The notes under the pieces: generated by a model
Databases searched by the model: none
Told to the model about the DNA's origin: nothing
Seen by the model: only the letters and a program-made list of their open reading frames with translations
In this document: one piece after another, positions 9,953 through 22,042 of the stretch
Position numbering within the stretch: position 1 is the first letter of the stretch
Layout of the letters: every line of letters begins with the position of its first letter
Program-made: the position numbers and the translations under genes
Assembly (NCBI GenBank): GCA_019914945.1
Contig: CM034102.1
Location: 12,699,501 to 12,763,500 of the forward strand
Length of the DNA stretch: 64,000 nt
Source of the DNA: Typha latifolia
Taxonomy: Eukaryota; Streptophyta; Magnoliopsida; Poales; Typhaceae
Direction of reading: 5' to 3'

Positions 9953-12900
9953 ATGGCGTGGACGGGGGTGGGGAAGTCGGCCCAGGCGGTGGCGGCGCAC
10001 GGCTTGCTGTTTTGCTTCACCTTGTTTCTTGCCCTTAAGATCGACCGCCGCACTTCTTATTCTTGGTGGTGAGTTAGACATGCTTTTGATCTGATTTCGC
10101 TTGGCTTTCTTTGAATTTGTTTTGTAACATGGTTAATTTCGTTGGGGAAAGCTGTGATTTTTCTCTTCTTTTCGATGAATTGAGCACCTCTAAGGCAATT
10201 GACCTCGACTGATCCTTGAGGTGAACCTAGGAATTGTTATTGTGAGAATTTTCCAGTTTGATGCTTTGTTCTGTTGAACTGAAAGGTGAAATCTTTGCTA
10301 AATAATCAAGAGGCTAAGGTTTCTTTGTCAATGGGATTGAGCTCAGTCGGTTAGGGGGGTGTGAATGAGATTCTGGGTTGGAAACATAGCAGCATCATTT
10401 AGTAGAATTACTGCGCAGTGAGCATTAGTGTCTGGTTGGGCCCTATGTGCCGAATTTTTTAGCTCTGGTGCACAACAATGGTTGTGAGTTAGACATGCTT
10501 TTGATCTGATTTCAGACGGCTTTCTTTGAATTTGTTTTGTAACATGGTTAATTTCGTTGGAGGTGGTGGTGCTGTGCAGATCTTGTCATGCATTTCTGAA
10601 ATGGAATATGAATCTATGTGATAAATTTGTTACTTCAGAATTAATGTTGATACAAGTATATCTAGTTTTTTATATTCTCACACTGGCAATGTAGAAAAAA
10701 TTGATTTGATAATACATGAGTTTATTTGATTGTTTTTTCTTTTCTATGTAGACATGCGAACAAATAATAACTTGTTAATGCCAATGTACTTCTTTTCTAA
10801 CTATGCAGGATAATTTTTGTCCCACTTTGGCTATTTCATGCTGTTGTTGCGCGAGGAAGATTCTCCCTACCAGCTCCATCATTACCTCATGGTCGTCATG
10901 TATGATTTGATTACTCTTCTATCCAAGTGCATGATTATTCAGAACCATATTGTTACTTCTCTTGTAATTTTGTACATCTGCAATTATTATGGATTCATTG
11001 TTTATGCCTTTGTCATCTGTATCAACATACAGTGGGCACCTTGTCATGCCGTTGTTGCGACACCGTTGCTAGTTGCATTTGAGCTGCTTCTTTGTATATA
11101 TCTCCAATGTATTACTGGTAAGTCATGGAGATGCAGGACAAGTTGGTTTACTATTTTCATATTTCATCTAGTTCTTTATTACACTTCTTTGCCACCATAT
11201 CATTTATGTACTGCACATGAACTTTTGACTAAACAATGTTTATCTAATGATATATTTACTACACAGTAGGGTGGATTTAGTTTTTCTTGCTCATTCCTCA
11301 TTCTCTTTTAAGTTTTCATGTGCAGTTGGCGATGACCCTGCAGTTAACTTAAAGATTGTTTTCCTTCCGCTGTTGGCTTTTGAAATAATCATTCTTGTTG
11401 ACAATTTCAGGTACTTAATCCTAACTGCACAAGAAGTTAGTTCTTAATTTATCAGAGAACTATTCTATGACATTCTTCTTCTTTTCATGCTTAGATGTGG
11501 TACAAATAGCTAAATTACGCCTATTACTTGTGTTCAATCACTCAGCAGAAGATTGAAACATGTCACACAATTTGCTTATTCTTGCTTGGTGAAGTGGTTT
11601 TTGTTTGATCAATAATGAGTTTTATAGTTTCTTTATTTTCTAATTTATAACAATAATATTTAGTATGTCATGGATTATTTTTGTACATATATTTTGATTT
11701 AAGTCTTCTCAAGGAGGAAGAGTAAAATGGCCTGAGTCGGTAGGTTTACATATTTGCATTTTTAGCTAGAACTCTGTTTACAAAATACTTTTTCAGCTGA
11801 AGCTTTAAATTTGAATTTCAATTAGCATATATATATGTGTGTGTGTATAATTTTCACCTTTTTATTGTTGACTATATATATGTGTGTGTTTGTGTGTGTG
11901 TGTGTGTATAATTTTCACCTTTTTATTGATGAATATTTGTTATTTGGTTTTCAACTTTCCACTTCATTGTGGAGATGAAAAAATTGGAAAACCTATAATG
12001 AGGGCATAAATCTTGTTAATTCACCATTTATATTTATATATATGTATAATTTTCACCTTTTTATTGTCAACTATTTGCTATTTGGTTTTCAACTTTCCAC
12101 TACATTGTGGAGGTGATAAAATTGTAAAACCTATAACTGGGGCATAAATCTTCTTACTTCATCATTCAAGAGGCATAATGTACTAAATGGCATCTCTTTT
12201 CCATGAAAATGTCCTTTTAAAGGACAACTGCCCCAAAATATTGAACTGAAAGAGAAGAAAAAACACCCTTCAATTCAATTAGCATGGTTTTTACTATTTA
12301 ACTGTTACCATCTAACTTCCAAATAATTTATTTCAACTTTTCAGAATGTGTAAGACTTTGATGCCTGGAGATGAAGAAAGTTGTGAAGAAGCAATATGGG
12401 AAACACTTCCTGTAAGTTTATTTCAGTTGTTACTGTAGATTTACTAGCTATGAGCACATGTTCTCTCAAATCTCAATTTGTTTGTTTCTATTATACTTAT
12501 TTACTTTTATCTTTTCTAAAATTTGATAATTGTGAATAACTTCTATCAGGGTGGTCATATATGTTCTTTAATGATAATTCATGAAGTGATATTCAAAATG
12601 AAATATTGCTTGTAATAAATTTGGACTGTATATATGGCCTTGGTTTCAAACTTTTGTAAAGCTCAGTTTTTTGTTTTCTGCATCGTAATTCTATCCAAGA
12701 ACATATATGGTCCATGTTATTGGTTCATGTATAGTTCTCCTCATGCAATATGTAATATGAATAATGAGCTCACCCTTTATTAGTCTAGTAAATGATCACG
12801 ATATGCAAATGCTCTAAAAGTTCATCAAGGTTTTATCAGAAAAGTATCTCATCAGCAGTATTGATTTCCAACAAACAGCAATTTCTTTAAATGAAACGAG

Positions 12901-15900
12901 GTTTCATACTTTCATCTTTTCTCAAATTTAAGTTGTTAACTAATGGATAAAACCCCACCATATATCTCTAGCCTAAATATTTAAAAAATTAATAGAATAT
13001 CATTCTAGAACTAAATTATATGTATCATGGTAAAATGTCAAGATAATAAGACATGATGACCTTCGGGTTGTAATAGAGAATTCAGGTGTGGTGAATCAGC
13101 TGTGCTACCTGCGCTGAGTCTGAGGTTCCTTGGGTAATTTGTGTGCTTTTCCATCCAGTGAAATAGGTTTGAATAGGAAGTATAGATCACCCAGCTATGT
13201 AGAATTAAGTCAAAAAGATCTATGAAGCAGCAAGGCTAGTCATGGGGCGAAGAAGGTTTGTTGTCCTGGATAAGCTTCACCGAACCTAACTTAACCAATT
13301 ATTAGAAGGTATATATGGAATTGAGAAATGTTCAGCTATCCAATGCAACTTATAGATAATATCAGTAATCTAAGTATAAATTTAAAAACTATTAACTGGT
13401 CTGGTGCAAGTATGCATAGTATCTGTAACATTTACTTGCATCAGTCATGCTTTTAGTTTATGTTAGCTGTCATCTCTAAGTTTTCTTCCATAATTTCAAT
13501 CTCAGGGTCATCTCTTCATCTCAACCAACGAGATATCAGATACAAGTAAGATATGTATAGTCTGGATATTGAATCTAGATTCTAGGGCATCTAAAACAAA
13601 TGACCAGCTAATATGTCATATTGATGTAAGATTTATTGCTGGAGGCTTCTTTGACATGTCAAAATTGTGCATCATAAGGTTTTACTCATTATCTGCTGTT
13701 ATTCTAAATTTCAGAAACCTCTTGTGATATTTAGTTATTTACACTTCTTTTCATATCTCTGTGAGGTAGCCTTTCTGATTATAAACAAGCTAACAATATT
13801 TTATCAGTTTAATCATGAATATGTTTGACGAGTATGCATGTTTTATTGGATCTAGACAATTTTATTCTCTGACCACAGAATTTGATGATAAAGCTATCCA
13901 ATTCTTGCTTATGTTCTCTGTTTTTATAATCATTGAAATTTATGTCTACTTTGTTAAAACTTGTGTCTCAGCACCTCTGGGTTGCGATCTCTATGGTGTT
14001 CCTTATAGCTGCGACATCATTGACAGTTCTTAAGATGGACGGTAAATTTACTATCTAAGTTTTAGAAGCTATATTACACAAAGGTGCTATTATTTCTTTT
14101 CTTTAGATGTCATAACTATCATTTTCCGTTTGTCTTATGTTTATGAAGATCTTACTCCAATGAGGGTTATTTACTTAAGGCCTTTCATTTTTCAAATCCT
14201 CCATTAAGTTAACATGGAACGGGATGCAATTACTGATTCCCCTGCTGTGGTGTTCGCGGGAGCTTATGCTCTTAGCAGTACCACTTTCTTGGTCCTGCAT
14301 TTTCAAATAAAATAGAAAAACAAGCTATTTTCAAGCAGGCATTTTTCGTCACAAGTCCATTTGGAGTGTATTGAGACAGATGAGAATTTTAGGACATTCT
14401 AAATATTTGAAACCTTTTTGGTGCATATATGAACTTGGGATGAAATATTTGATGCTTAATATAGACTCAATCGTGTTCTTTCTGTGCAACAACTAAGTGG
14501 TTAGCTGGTTACATTAGCAGATTAATATAGACCTAATATTGTGAAAATCAGAACATACCATTGGTTTGTAAGCTCTTGCACCCACATCAGCATGTACCAC
14601 TGGTTGTTCAGACTCATGTTAGCGTGTTGGTAGAATAGTAATTCTATCTCTTGATACGCTTACCTAACTCCCTTTTTCTGCAATAGTCCTTTACTTTTGT
14701 GAACTTGTTCTTGAATGCATTTTTATGTTTATATTCCTTGTTAATGATGCTTTGACTAGCTTATAAAGACTAAGATTGAAAAGCTCTATCTATATGAATA
14801 AAAGGTAGATTCTAAGAATAGTATTTACTCAATAAGGTGTCCAACACCAAACACTGAATTTGGTAGAAAGTAGTGTTCTTAGATGTGTGAAAATATGACC
14901 GAGAAGGAAAGAATGAACATTTTGCATAGAAAGAGCACTACATCTTAATTTGAGACTGTAGATGAGTTAGACAGAATGTCTATCATATTTTATATCCATG
15001 ATAGATCTTAGGAACCTTTAATAAGAATTTTCCCTATCAAATTAATGGAAGATGTAATGTAGTAGGAAGATTTGCATCTAGCTGTTAATGGGCATATATA
15101 CCTAAATCTACTTATCTAAGATGTACTCAGTCTACACTAGGTTCTTATGTCAATGACCATCTCTATTTGAGTAATCAATAATTCATGTCTTTTGTGTCAT
15201 GAAATTTATCTGCTCAGCAGTGTACAAGAAGATATCCTTGTATTCTATGTTGACTGATGTAGCATGGTGGTACGTTTGTACAGATCCTCAAACTTTTCTT
15301 GTTTGAAATGTTATAGCCATTTTCTTGTGAATTTCTTCTGCATATAAATCTAAATTTAGATAGAAAGGTAATGTTTTTAATGTTTGAAATCCCTAGAGCA
15401 GCCTTGGTTAAAGAAAAAATTGAAAGGTGAGATCATGAAAGAAGCATATGGTTTGAAAAGCCAAGTTTCAGCAATCAAAACATTAGTGCTGAGATGAAAT
15501 TCTGAAAGGATTGATGCTGATTGATTTCCTTAGTTGATAATTGGGTAATTGATACCTCTTTGGGGGATTTAATCATTGTGAGGCTAAAGGCGCACTATCA
15601 CATCCCACATGTTGGTAACAACAATTCTATTAAATACATCCATGCAATCTATGTTCACACTAAGCACTCTTGTTTCATAGTTCAAACCAACGATGGTCGT
15701 GCCACAGGCACGGACCGTGTCGACCACCGGCCGTGCCGTAAGAGTAGAGAAAAAAAAAGAGATACTCACCTTTGCCTTCGCTTTCTCCATCGCTGCTTGC
15801 TGATCGCCGTCGCCGTCGGGTGCCCTAGATCTCTCTTTCTCTCTCTCAATTTCTCTCTCTCTCTCGGTCTCTCCTTCTCCCTCGGGCTAGAGCACCTGAC

Positions 15901-18900
15901 GGCGACGGCGATCGGCAACGAGGTCGACGGTGAGGGCGAAACTATTAGGAGGGGTGCCGTGCGGTACCCCTCGTGCCATGTGTCTGTACGCTGTCGGCAT
16001 GGCAAGTGCCGACCGGCACGCCCCGTGCCGGTCAGCACGGCCATCCATGGTTCAAACATTGGATGACATCATTAATTAGTTTATAACAATAAGATATTAT
16101 TGGTGGCTATTGATGAAATGTCATTAGCTGTTAGCTTATAATTCTTGATTAATGATTATCACTTATTAGTAAAGAAGGAAATTTGCTTGTTGAAATAATA
16201 TAATTACCTGTCTGATATCAAAATATTAGTGTACAAAGTTAGAATTTTGAACAACTTTCTAATGGCTGATTGCTACATACTGCAGGCAATATAAGTGCTT
16301 TGAGCTGGTGGGATTTGTTCTTAAATTTTGGGTAACATGCATCTACTTTCTTATAGATAAACTTTGTGCATATCATATCTATTGTACATTGTTTGACATA
16401 TTTTATTTACTATACAGAATTGCAGAATGTTTTGCTTTTCTAGTTTGTACGAAGTGGTTTAATCCAATGATTCATAGGCGGCCTCATCATGGAGAGGCCA
16501 GCTCGTCCTCTACTGCAATTAGGTACCGTGACTGGGATAGTGGTCTGATCCTCTCATCACTAGAGGATCATGAGCAGGAAAAAGTTTGTGGCCTGCAGGA
16601 CATTGGAGGTCATATAATGAAAATTCCGTTCATAATTTTCCAGGTTTTGCTTTGCATGCGCTTAGAGGTATGCAAACTTGTAAAGAGCTGTCTTATTTTG
16701 TTTAGTATTAGACAGAACATGTTAGATGGCAAATGCATTTTGACACATGAACATTATTATGATTATCAGTTAACATGGGTTTCTTTTCATTTATGTGGTG
16801 AAATGATCTTTCTTTACCATGCACATCGTTCATGACATATATCAAACATTATTTGCTAGAGATTTGATAGGCTTGCGGAGAAGCTGATGAAATATTAAGA
16901 TTATATATCTGAACTAAATTTAGCATATCTTTGAGATTGAAGTTATTATCAATTGTAATTGGATTATTTCAGTATTTCTCAATTTATGGCCGCCAACATA
17001 TGTGACTCCTAACAAAGCAAGTTTTGGCAAGAGGAATGCTGGCTTACAGATGATAGAGAAAAAAATGGAAAACTTTGATAAATGAAACTGCATAATCTTT
17101 GAGACTCAAATATATGCTAATATCAATATCACATTAACACTACTAGAAGATTTTAGCAATAATAAGTATATGCTTATGTTCTCCTGCTATTTTAGAAGGA
17201 ATGAACGGGATATTTTTCAGTCAGTACCAAGTTGTTTCTTTATTTGCACGTATTCCCTAGTTCAGTTTAGTATAATGTAGCAAACTTTTGTCTTGGACAT
17301 CTCCAAGTGGTAGACTTTTAATTAATGCCAATTCCATGGCACTCAAAATGATAGTTTTAAGTACAGCATTTAGCAAAGGAAGGCATTAAATCTTCAAACT
17401 AAGTGCACTCTTTACAGGACCAATAATACATTAATAAAGAAGTCTGCACAATGCTTTGCCATATTGATGCCCATTTGATGTCGCAATTATTATTCTGTGA
17501 CTATAAGTTCAATGGACCTTGTCATGTTGCCTTTGCTACTCTATTTCTAATTTTGCTTGAAGTTATACCCACATGCTAACCTGCGGATCGTTAATGCATA
17601 TGTGTGTAGTTCACACACTGGAATATAACCTAATTCTTGAATACTATCTTTCAGGGAACACCACCTAGTGCTCAATTTATTCCAATATTGGCCCTTTTTT
17701 CGCCGTTGTTTCTTTTACAAGGTGCTGGTATCCTATTTGCTGTTTCAAGATTGGTGGAGAAGCTTGTTCTTTTACTACGAACTGGACCAATTAGCAGTAG
17801 ATATCTCATGATTTCGTCAAAAACTCAGGATTGCTTTGCCTTCTTACATCATGGTTCAAGGTAATAATTCGTGTAAGCCAAATTATCTGTTCTCATCAGG
17901 TGGAATCATCATGATTGTTTCTTTTCTGTGCTGTCATATTCTGTATTGCAGACTTCTAGGTTGGTGGTCCATTGATGAAGGAAGCAAAGAAGAACAAGCT
18001 CGCCTGTTTTATGCTGAAGCCACTGGGTATCCAACACTCCATTTACATCCACATGTAGTAATAAATATCCCAGGGTACCAAAAATAGGTTTATATATCTG
18101 GATATGGTTTCCAGTGAGTTGCATTTACGTTGGCTTATTTTCCATCTTCCAAGTTCAAGGCCAACCTCTCTAACATGGGCAGGTTTTGTGCTTCCACTAG
18201 AGATTCATAATACTAAATACGGGCAACAACAAAAATCTTTGTTTTCTAATAAATAACATTGCACAAGTTGGTTCTTTGCTTGATGTTGTAATTCTAGAAA
18301 TGGCGATTACCAAGTGAATTGATTTAGTGATTCTTGAAGCCTATGACAAGAGTATCTAATAATTCAAAACATGTACGATGATTGTTAACTATTTCTTTCA
18401 CAAAAGATTGCTTTCACAATTTATAGCTTGCCTTCCTGAGTTTCTAGTAAGCATGATCAACAATGGCCATGCCACAGGCACGGATTGTGCCGGCCGGCAC
18501 GTGCTGCGGCACTTGCTGGCCGTGCCGTAAGAGAATAAGAGAAAAAAGGTAAGGGATACTCACCTTTGTCTTTGTAGTCGCCATCACTAGCCGCCCGCTG
18601 CTCGCCGTCGCTTCATTGAGTGCCCTAGCCTGCCCAAGAGAGAAAAGAGATCGAGATAGAGAGATCGAGAAAGAGAGATACAAACTCGGACCCGCAACTT
18701 AAGTTTTTAACCTCTCTCTATCTCTCGATCTCGATCTCGCTCGATCTCGATCTCGATATCTTTTCTCCCTCGGGCGGGCTAGGGTACCCGATGAAGCGAC
18801 GGCGATCGGCGACGAGGTCGATGGTGAGCGGCAATTTTATTAGGAGGGGTGCCGTGCGGCACCCCCTCGTGCCACGTGTCGGTACGCCGCCGGCATGGCA

Positions 18901-21900
18901 AGTGCCGACTGGCACGCCCCGTGCCGGTCGGCACTGCCATCCATGAGCATGATGAATATTTAAATTTTTTTCTTTTTCTTCTCTATAGAAGATGTATTCT
19001 TGTGACTGATTGCTCATTTTATTTTAGGTTTTCCAGCAAGATCGTAATTACTTTTTCATTTTTTTCCATCTTTTGAATGTCTTTTGAGTCTTGATAATAA
19101 ACATGTCATCTAGGATCTAAAATTTGTGAACTAGGACAGCCAAGGATTGCCATGTTGGTCGTGGGAGGATCCGATTATTCAGGAAATCAGCATGATGAAT
19201 GACTAGTCCAGTTGGCATGTGGCAAAGTAGATCAGTTTCAGGTTTTCAGCTGAAACTCTAAATCATGAGCAACCTATAAAGTTTAGTTAGATATTATAAT
19301 GCACAAGTTGCACTGCAGTCCCACAGCTACCAAACTTCTGTTCCAAGTTCCGACACAGACAATGCTCAGTCAACAGAATCAGTGTTTAGAACCAACACTT
19401 GCACGTAGAGAGAAAATTAAGAAGTGAGATATAGATAAGGGCCCTTGTGCACAAAAAAATTCATTAATTTTTAAAATAGTAAAATGGGCTTTTGTGCACA
19501 TCTCTTGTATAAATTGTGTGCATTTTATACTAAAAATGTATGTATCCAATATAAAAAAAACGAACACATTCAGTTTCAAGAGCCCAATTTTATTATTACT
19601 AAAATCTCAGGGCTTTTTTCTGTAAATATCTGATAGATAAGTTGTATTTTGACTAGATATTCCAGAACTTCCAAGCTATTCATCTCGCATTTAGAAATGG
19701 ATTGCTTTTAATAACCACTTCTATACTCTTCTTTCTCTTTTATAGATGTTTTGGATTGACTAGTTTCTGTTTGCCTTGTAGACCAATAAAAGCTGATCTT
19801 TTCTTCTGTATTTCTGCTTCTAATATGCTCCGTCCTTTTATATAGCTTCCTCTCTTTTTCATGCCATGGAAGTATAGGAAGATTGGGACTGTCTATTGAT
19901 TATTCAATGCAATTGGCAGGTATAATACTTTTTGCGGTTATCCACCTGAGGTGGTAAAGAAAATGCCTAAGAGAGATCTCGCTGAGGAGGTACATGTGAC
20001 CTTCTACTCCCTTTATACTTTAAGTTCGCCAGAAGGTTTGGCATGTTTTTCATCTGACTTAGCTATTAACAATCTACATAGAACCTTTTGCCTTTTTATC
20101 TTCAAGTTTTCATAATGTAACAACAGGTTTGGAGGCTACAAGCTGCTTTGGGAGAACAAACAGAAATTACAAAGTGTACCAAGCAAGAGTACGAGAGGCT
20201 TCAAAATGTATGGTGAAAGTTATTCTTTGAAGTAATATAAATGAGCAATCAAATAAGATAGTGTTTAAGTGTCATCAGCACGACATGTGACACCCCAGGG
20301 AAAACCTGGTCAAGGTGTGATATTTAATCGTGACTTATATTGTTGCATGAAGAAGTAAGTTTCACATGGTGCCAACTATGTTTCAGGGAAGCATATGGCC
20401 CATGCAGCTTGAAAAGTTCATGGGATTAAGCCCGAGTGCCTGTCACTAGGCAGTGCTTAAGACTGCAGGTCTAAGCATATATCCTACTGGCAGCTTAAGC
20501 CCCTAACCTGTGAGCCACGACAGCAGGGTTTAGGACCTGCAGATCAGGGGCATGCATTTTTATGCCCCTTACTGGTTGCAATGTTTGCTGGTCACACAGG
20601 TCTTGAGCTTCTGGCACTACACTGGCTGGTGTTAATCGTGCTGGCAAGTCGCCAATAAATGCTTTCTGCTAACACTTCAAAACCATAGTTAGATCTGTTA
20701 TAATTTCAGCTGTGAGATATGAAGTTTATTTCCCAAGTTTTATGGACTCTGTTGAATTTCTTAGCTCAGTACCTGAAGTTTTATATTAGTTTGCTTTTCT
20801 TTTTGTAAGAGATAATCTGATCCTATGAATGTGGTCCATAGTCAATTTCCTTCTAACATCCGTCATAAATTGATGACTATATATTTAGAATATCACACCA
20901 AGTTTTCTTGATAGTAGTTCCCAGGATGGGGGCATCACACATTTGATACCTAACTTTGACTTTTGGTCTAATTGTAGAGTGTTAGAAAAGGTCAGAGTCA
21001 GATTCAGGTTATCTCTATTCAGGGATTAACCTCAAAATGGCTGGGTATTATTGTTTGAAATATTTCAAAAATGTAAATTAATCCCTATTCTAAACTCGCA
21101 TTGTGTTTTTATGTATAGGCTGTGGCATACATTAACCATTTTTTTAAAAATAATGAAGCACTTCATTCAAAGCATTCAATGAGTAGAGTCATACACTGCT
21201 TTTCTTACTCTTTGTAAACCATGCATTATTCTTGAGTTAGATAGTAATATTTCCTTTTTAGGTAGTGAGTGTGAGTTTGTTTATATAGGTTTTCATTGGA
21301 GTTGTCAAATTCCACCAGTTGTGTGCTTTGGATTTTTAAGATTTCAGTTTTAGAATTGCAAAATTTAAAAAGCCTTCAATATGAATCTGAACCTGAACCT
21401 GAACCATGGAAGTCAAACCCATAAGCTACTCTGGGATTAAATAACTCTTTTCATTGTTCTATACAGTAGAATCCATCCCATAAGCATTCTTTCTCCGGTC
21501 CTGAAGTTCTGATTATAGCTGAGTCCTGCCTCTTTAAATATATTTTTGTATATGCATTTGTTTTCATATTTGATCTCATAAGATCTCCAACTTGTCTTTG
21601 TTAGTGCAGCTAACCTTATTTATCCAGGTCTTTGGATATTGAACTCAGTTTCTGGTGCTTTCAATGATATTGTTTCATTACAGGAGAAAGTTCTCTGTAG
21701 GATTTGCTGTGTGGAAGAGATAAGTGTGGTCCTCCTCCCCTGCCGGCACCGCACTCTTTGCAAGTATGGTTCTATATTTGTGCTGTCCTCTTCTATATAT
21801 ATATGTGTGTGTGTGTGTGCACGCGTATTTGTTACAAATAACTTTCCTTTTGCTGTATCTGTATGATCACGAGTAGGGATAGATATCTTTTACTTTTATT

Positions 21901-22042
21901 ACCCTTTTTGGCATTGTGGGACTACGGTTTGCTATTTGAAGTTTGTCTTGCAATTTCATGTAGGCCATGCTCTGAGAAGTGTAAGAAGTGCCCCATATGC
22001 CGTCTCATCATCAACGAACGCATGCCTGTCTATGATGTATAA
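9953..22042 (+). CDS. multi-pass membrane protein with C-terminal RING finger (transmembrane Fragile-X-F-associated family), 14 exons
   Basis: Predicted endomembrane RING-type E3 ubiquitin ligase; substrates are unknown. Exons: 9953-10068, 10809-10899, 11033-11117, 11326-11410, 12345-12411, 13972-14041, 16286-16331, 16418-16667, 17655-17860, 17952-18026, 19920-19989, 20127-20207, 21684-21763 and 21964-22042. All joins keep frame and total 466 residues. Several hydrophobic helices occupy residues 1-200 (for example LLFCFTLFLAL, WIIFVPLWLFHAVV, AISMVFLIAATSL), with more around 270-330 (FIPILALFSPLFLL). The RING covers about 419-453 and reads CRICC, CRH, LCKPC, CPIC, with all C3HC4 ligands present. 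The protein ends VYDV. The start at 9953 (GCGATGG, strong context) matches the family's M-x-W beginning. An in-frame ATG at 9935 would add six residues, and one at 9773 would add a non-conserved leader. Introns are large and rich in inserted elements. In intron 11, 'gtgacaccccagg' near 20288 begins an unidentified, possibly LTR-like stretch. Confidence 0.93.
10069..10145 (+). repeat. 77-bp intronic direct repeat, copy 1, beginning at the real 5' splice site
   Basis: Copy 1 starts with the first-intron donor GTGAGTTAGACATG. It is repeated 415 bp downstream with about 73 of 77 identical positions. Confidence 0.9.
10331..10480 (+). mobile_element. tRNA-derived SINE-like fragment
   Basis: GAGCTCAGTCGG (10339-10350) resembles a tRNA-type RNA polymerase III A box. 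GGGTTGGAAAC about 30-35 bp further on resembles a degenerate B box. The segment is not a functional tRNA, because I cannot fold the arms. It may be a SINE head, but no poly(A) end or target duplication was identified. Confidence 0.35.
10484..10560 (+). repeat. 77-bp intronic direct repeat, copy 2, with a decoy 5' splice site
   Basis: Near-identical copy of 10069-10145 including the donor GTGAGTTAGACATG, inside intron 1. Using it would extend exon 1 by 415 nt and include an immediate in-frame TGA (10070-10072). Confidence 0.9.
11826..12180 (+). repeat. tandem ~155-bp intronic repeat with TG microsatellites
   Basis: Intron 4 of the RING gene carries two long units (about 11872-12025 and 12026-12180) and a shorter leading piece (about 11828-11871). 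Each begins with a TATATA/TGTGTG run and 'ataattttcacctttttattg'. The two long units continue through 'tatttggttttcaactttccac' and 'aaacctataa'. Units differ by scattered substitutions, so the array is not recent. Confidence 0.85.
15688..16049 (+). mobile_element. hAT-like foldback element, copy A (362 bp)
   Basis: Flanked by an exact 8-bp target duplication, GTTCAAAC (15680-15687 and 16050-16057). The termini are inverted: the left end is CAACGATGGTCGTGCC and the complement of the right end is CATGGATGGCCGTGCT, with similarity continuing through GGCACGG. Internal sequences also fold back: a 'gatcgccgtcgccgtcgggtg' type block recurs inverted. The 8-bp duplication and CA-starting ends point to the hAT superfamily. 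There is no transposase frame. It sits in intron 6 of the RING gene. Open frames through it (15521-16066 +, 15766-16059 -) are shadows. Confidence 0.85.
18458..18945 (+). mobile_element. hAT-like foldback element, copy B (488 bp)
   Basis: Exact 8-bp target duplication AGCATGAT at 18450-18457 and 18946-18953. Left end CAACAATGGCCATGCC; complement of right end CATGGATGGCAGTGCC. The arms of about 220 bp are inverted copies of each other, sharing the CGCCGTCGCTTCAT block, the GCCCTAGCC block and GATCGAGAT-rich runs. They flank a spacer of roughly 30-40 bp containing ACCCGCAACTTAAG. It lies in intron 10 of the RING gene, same family and orientation as copy A. Confidence 0.88.

Noticed and set aside
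9616..10053. 145-codon minus-strand frame opposite exon 1 of the RING gene
   Set aside because: Antisense shadow in a GC-rich promoter and first exon; no motif.
10331..10480. Possible tRNA gene from the A-box-like GAGCTCAGTCGG
   Set aside because: No acceptor stem, anticodon arm or good B box could be built; kept only as a weak SINE-like fragment.
15521..16066. 181-codon plus-strand frame and a 97-codon minus-strand frame
   Set aside because: Both run through hAT-like copy A. They come from its GC-rich foldback arms and have no family resemblance.
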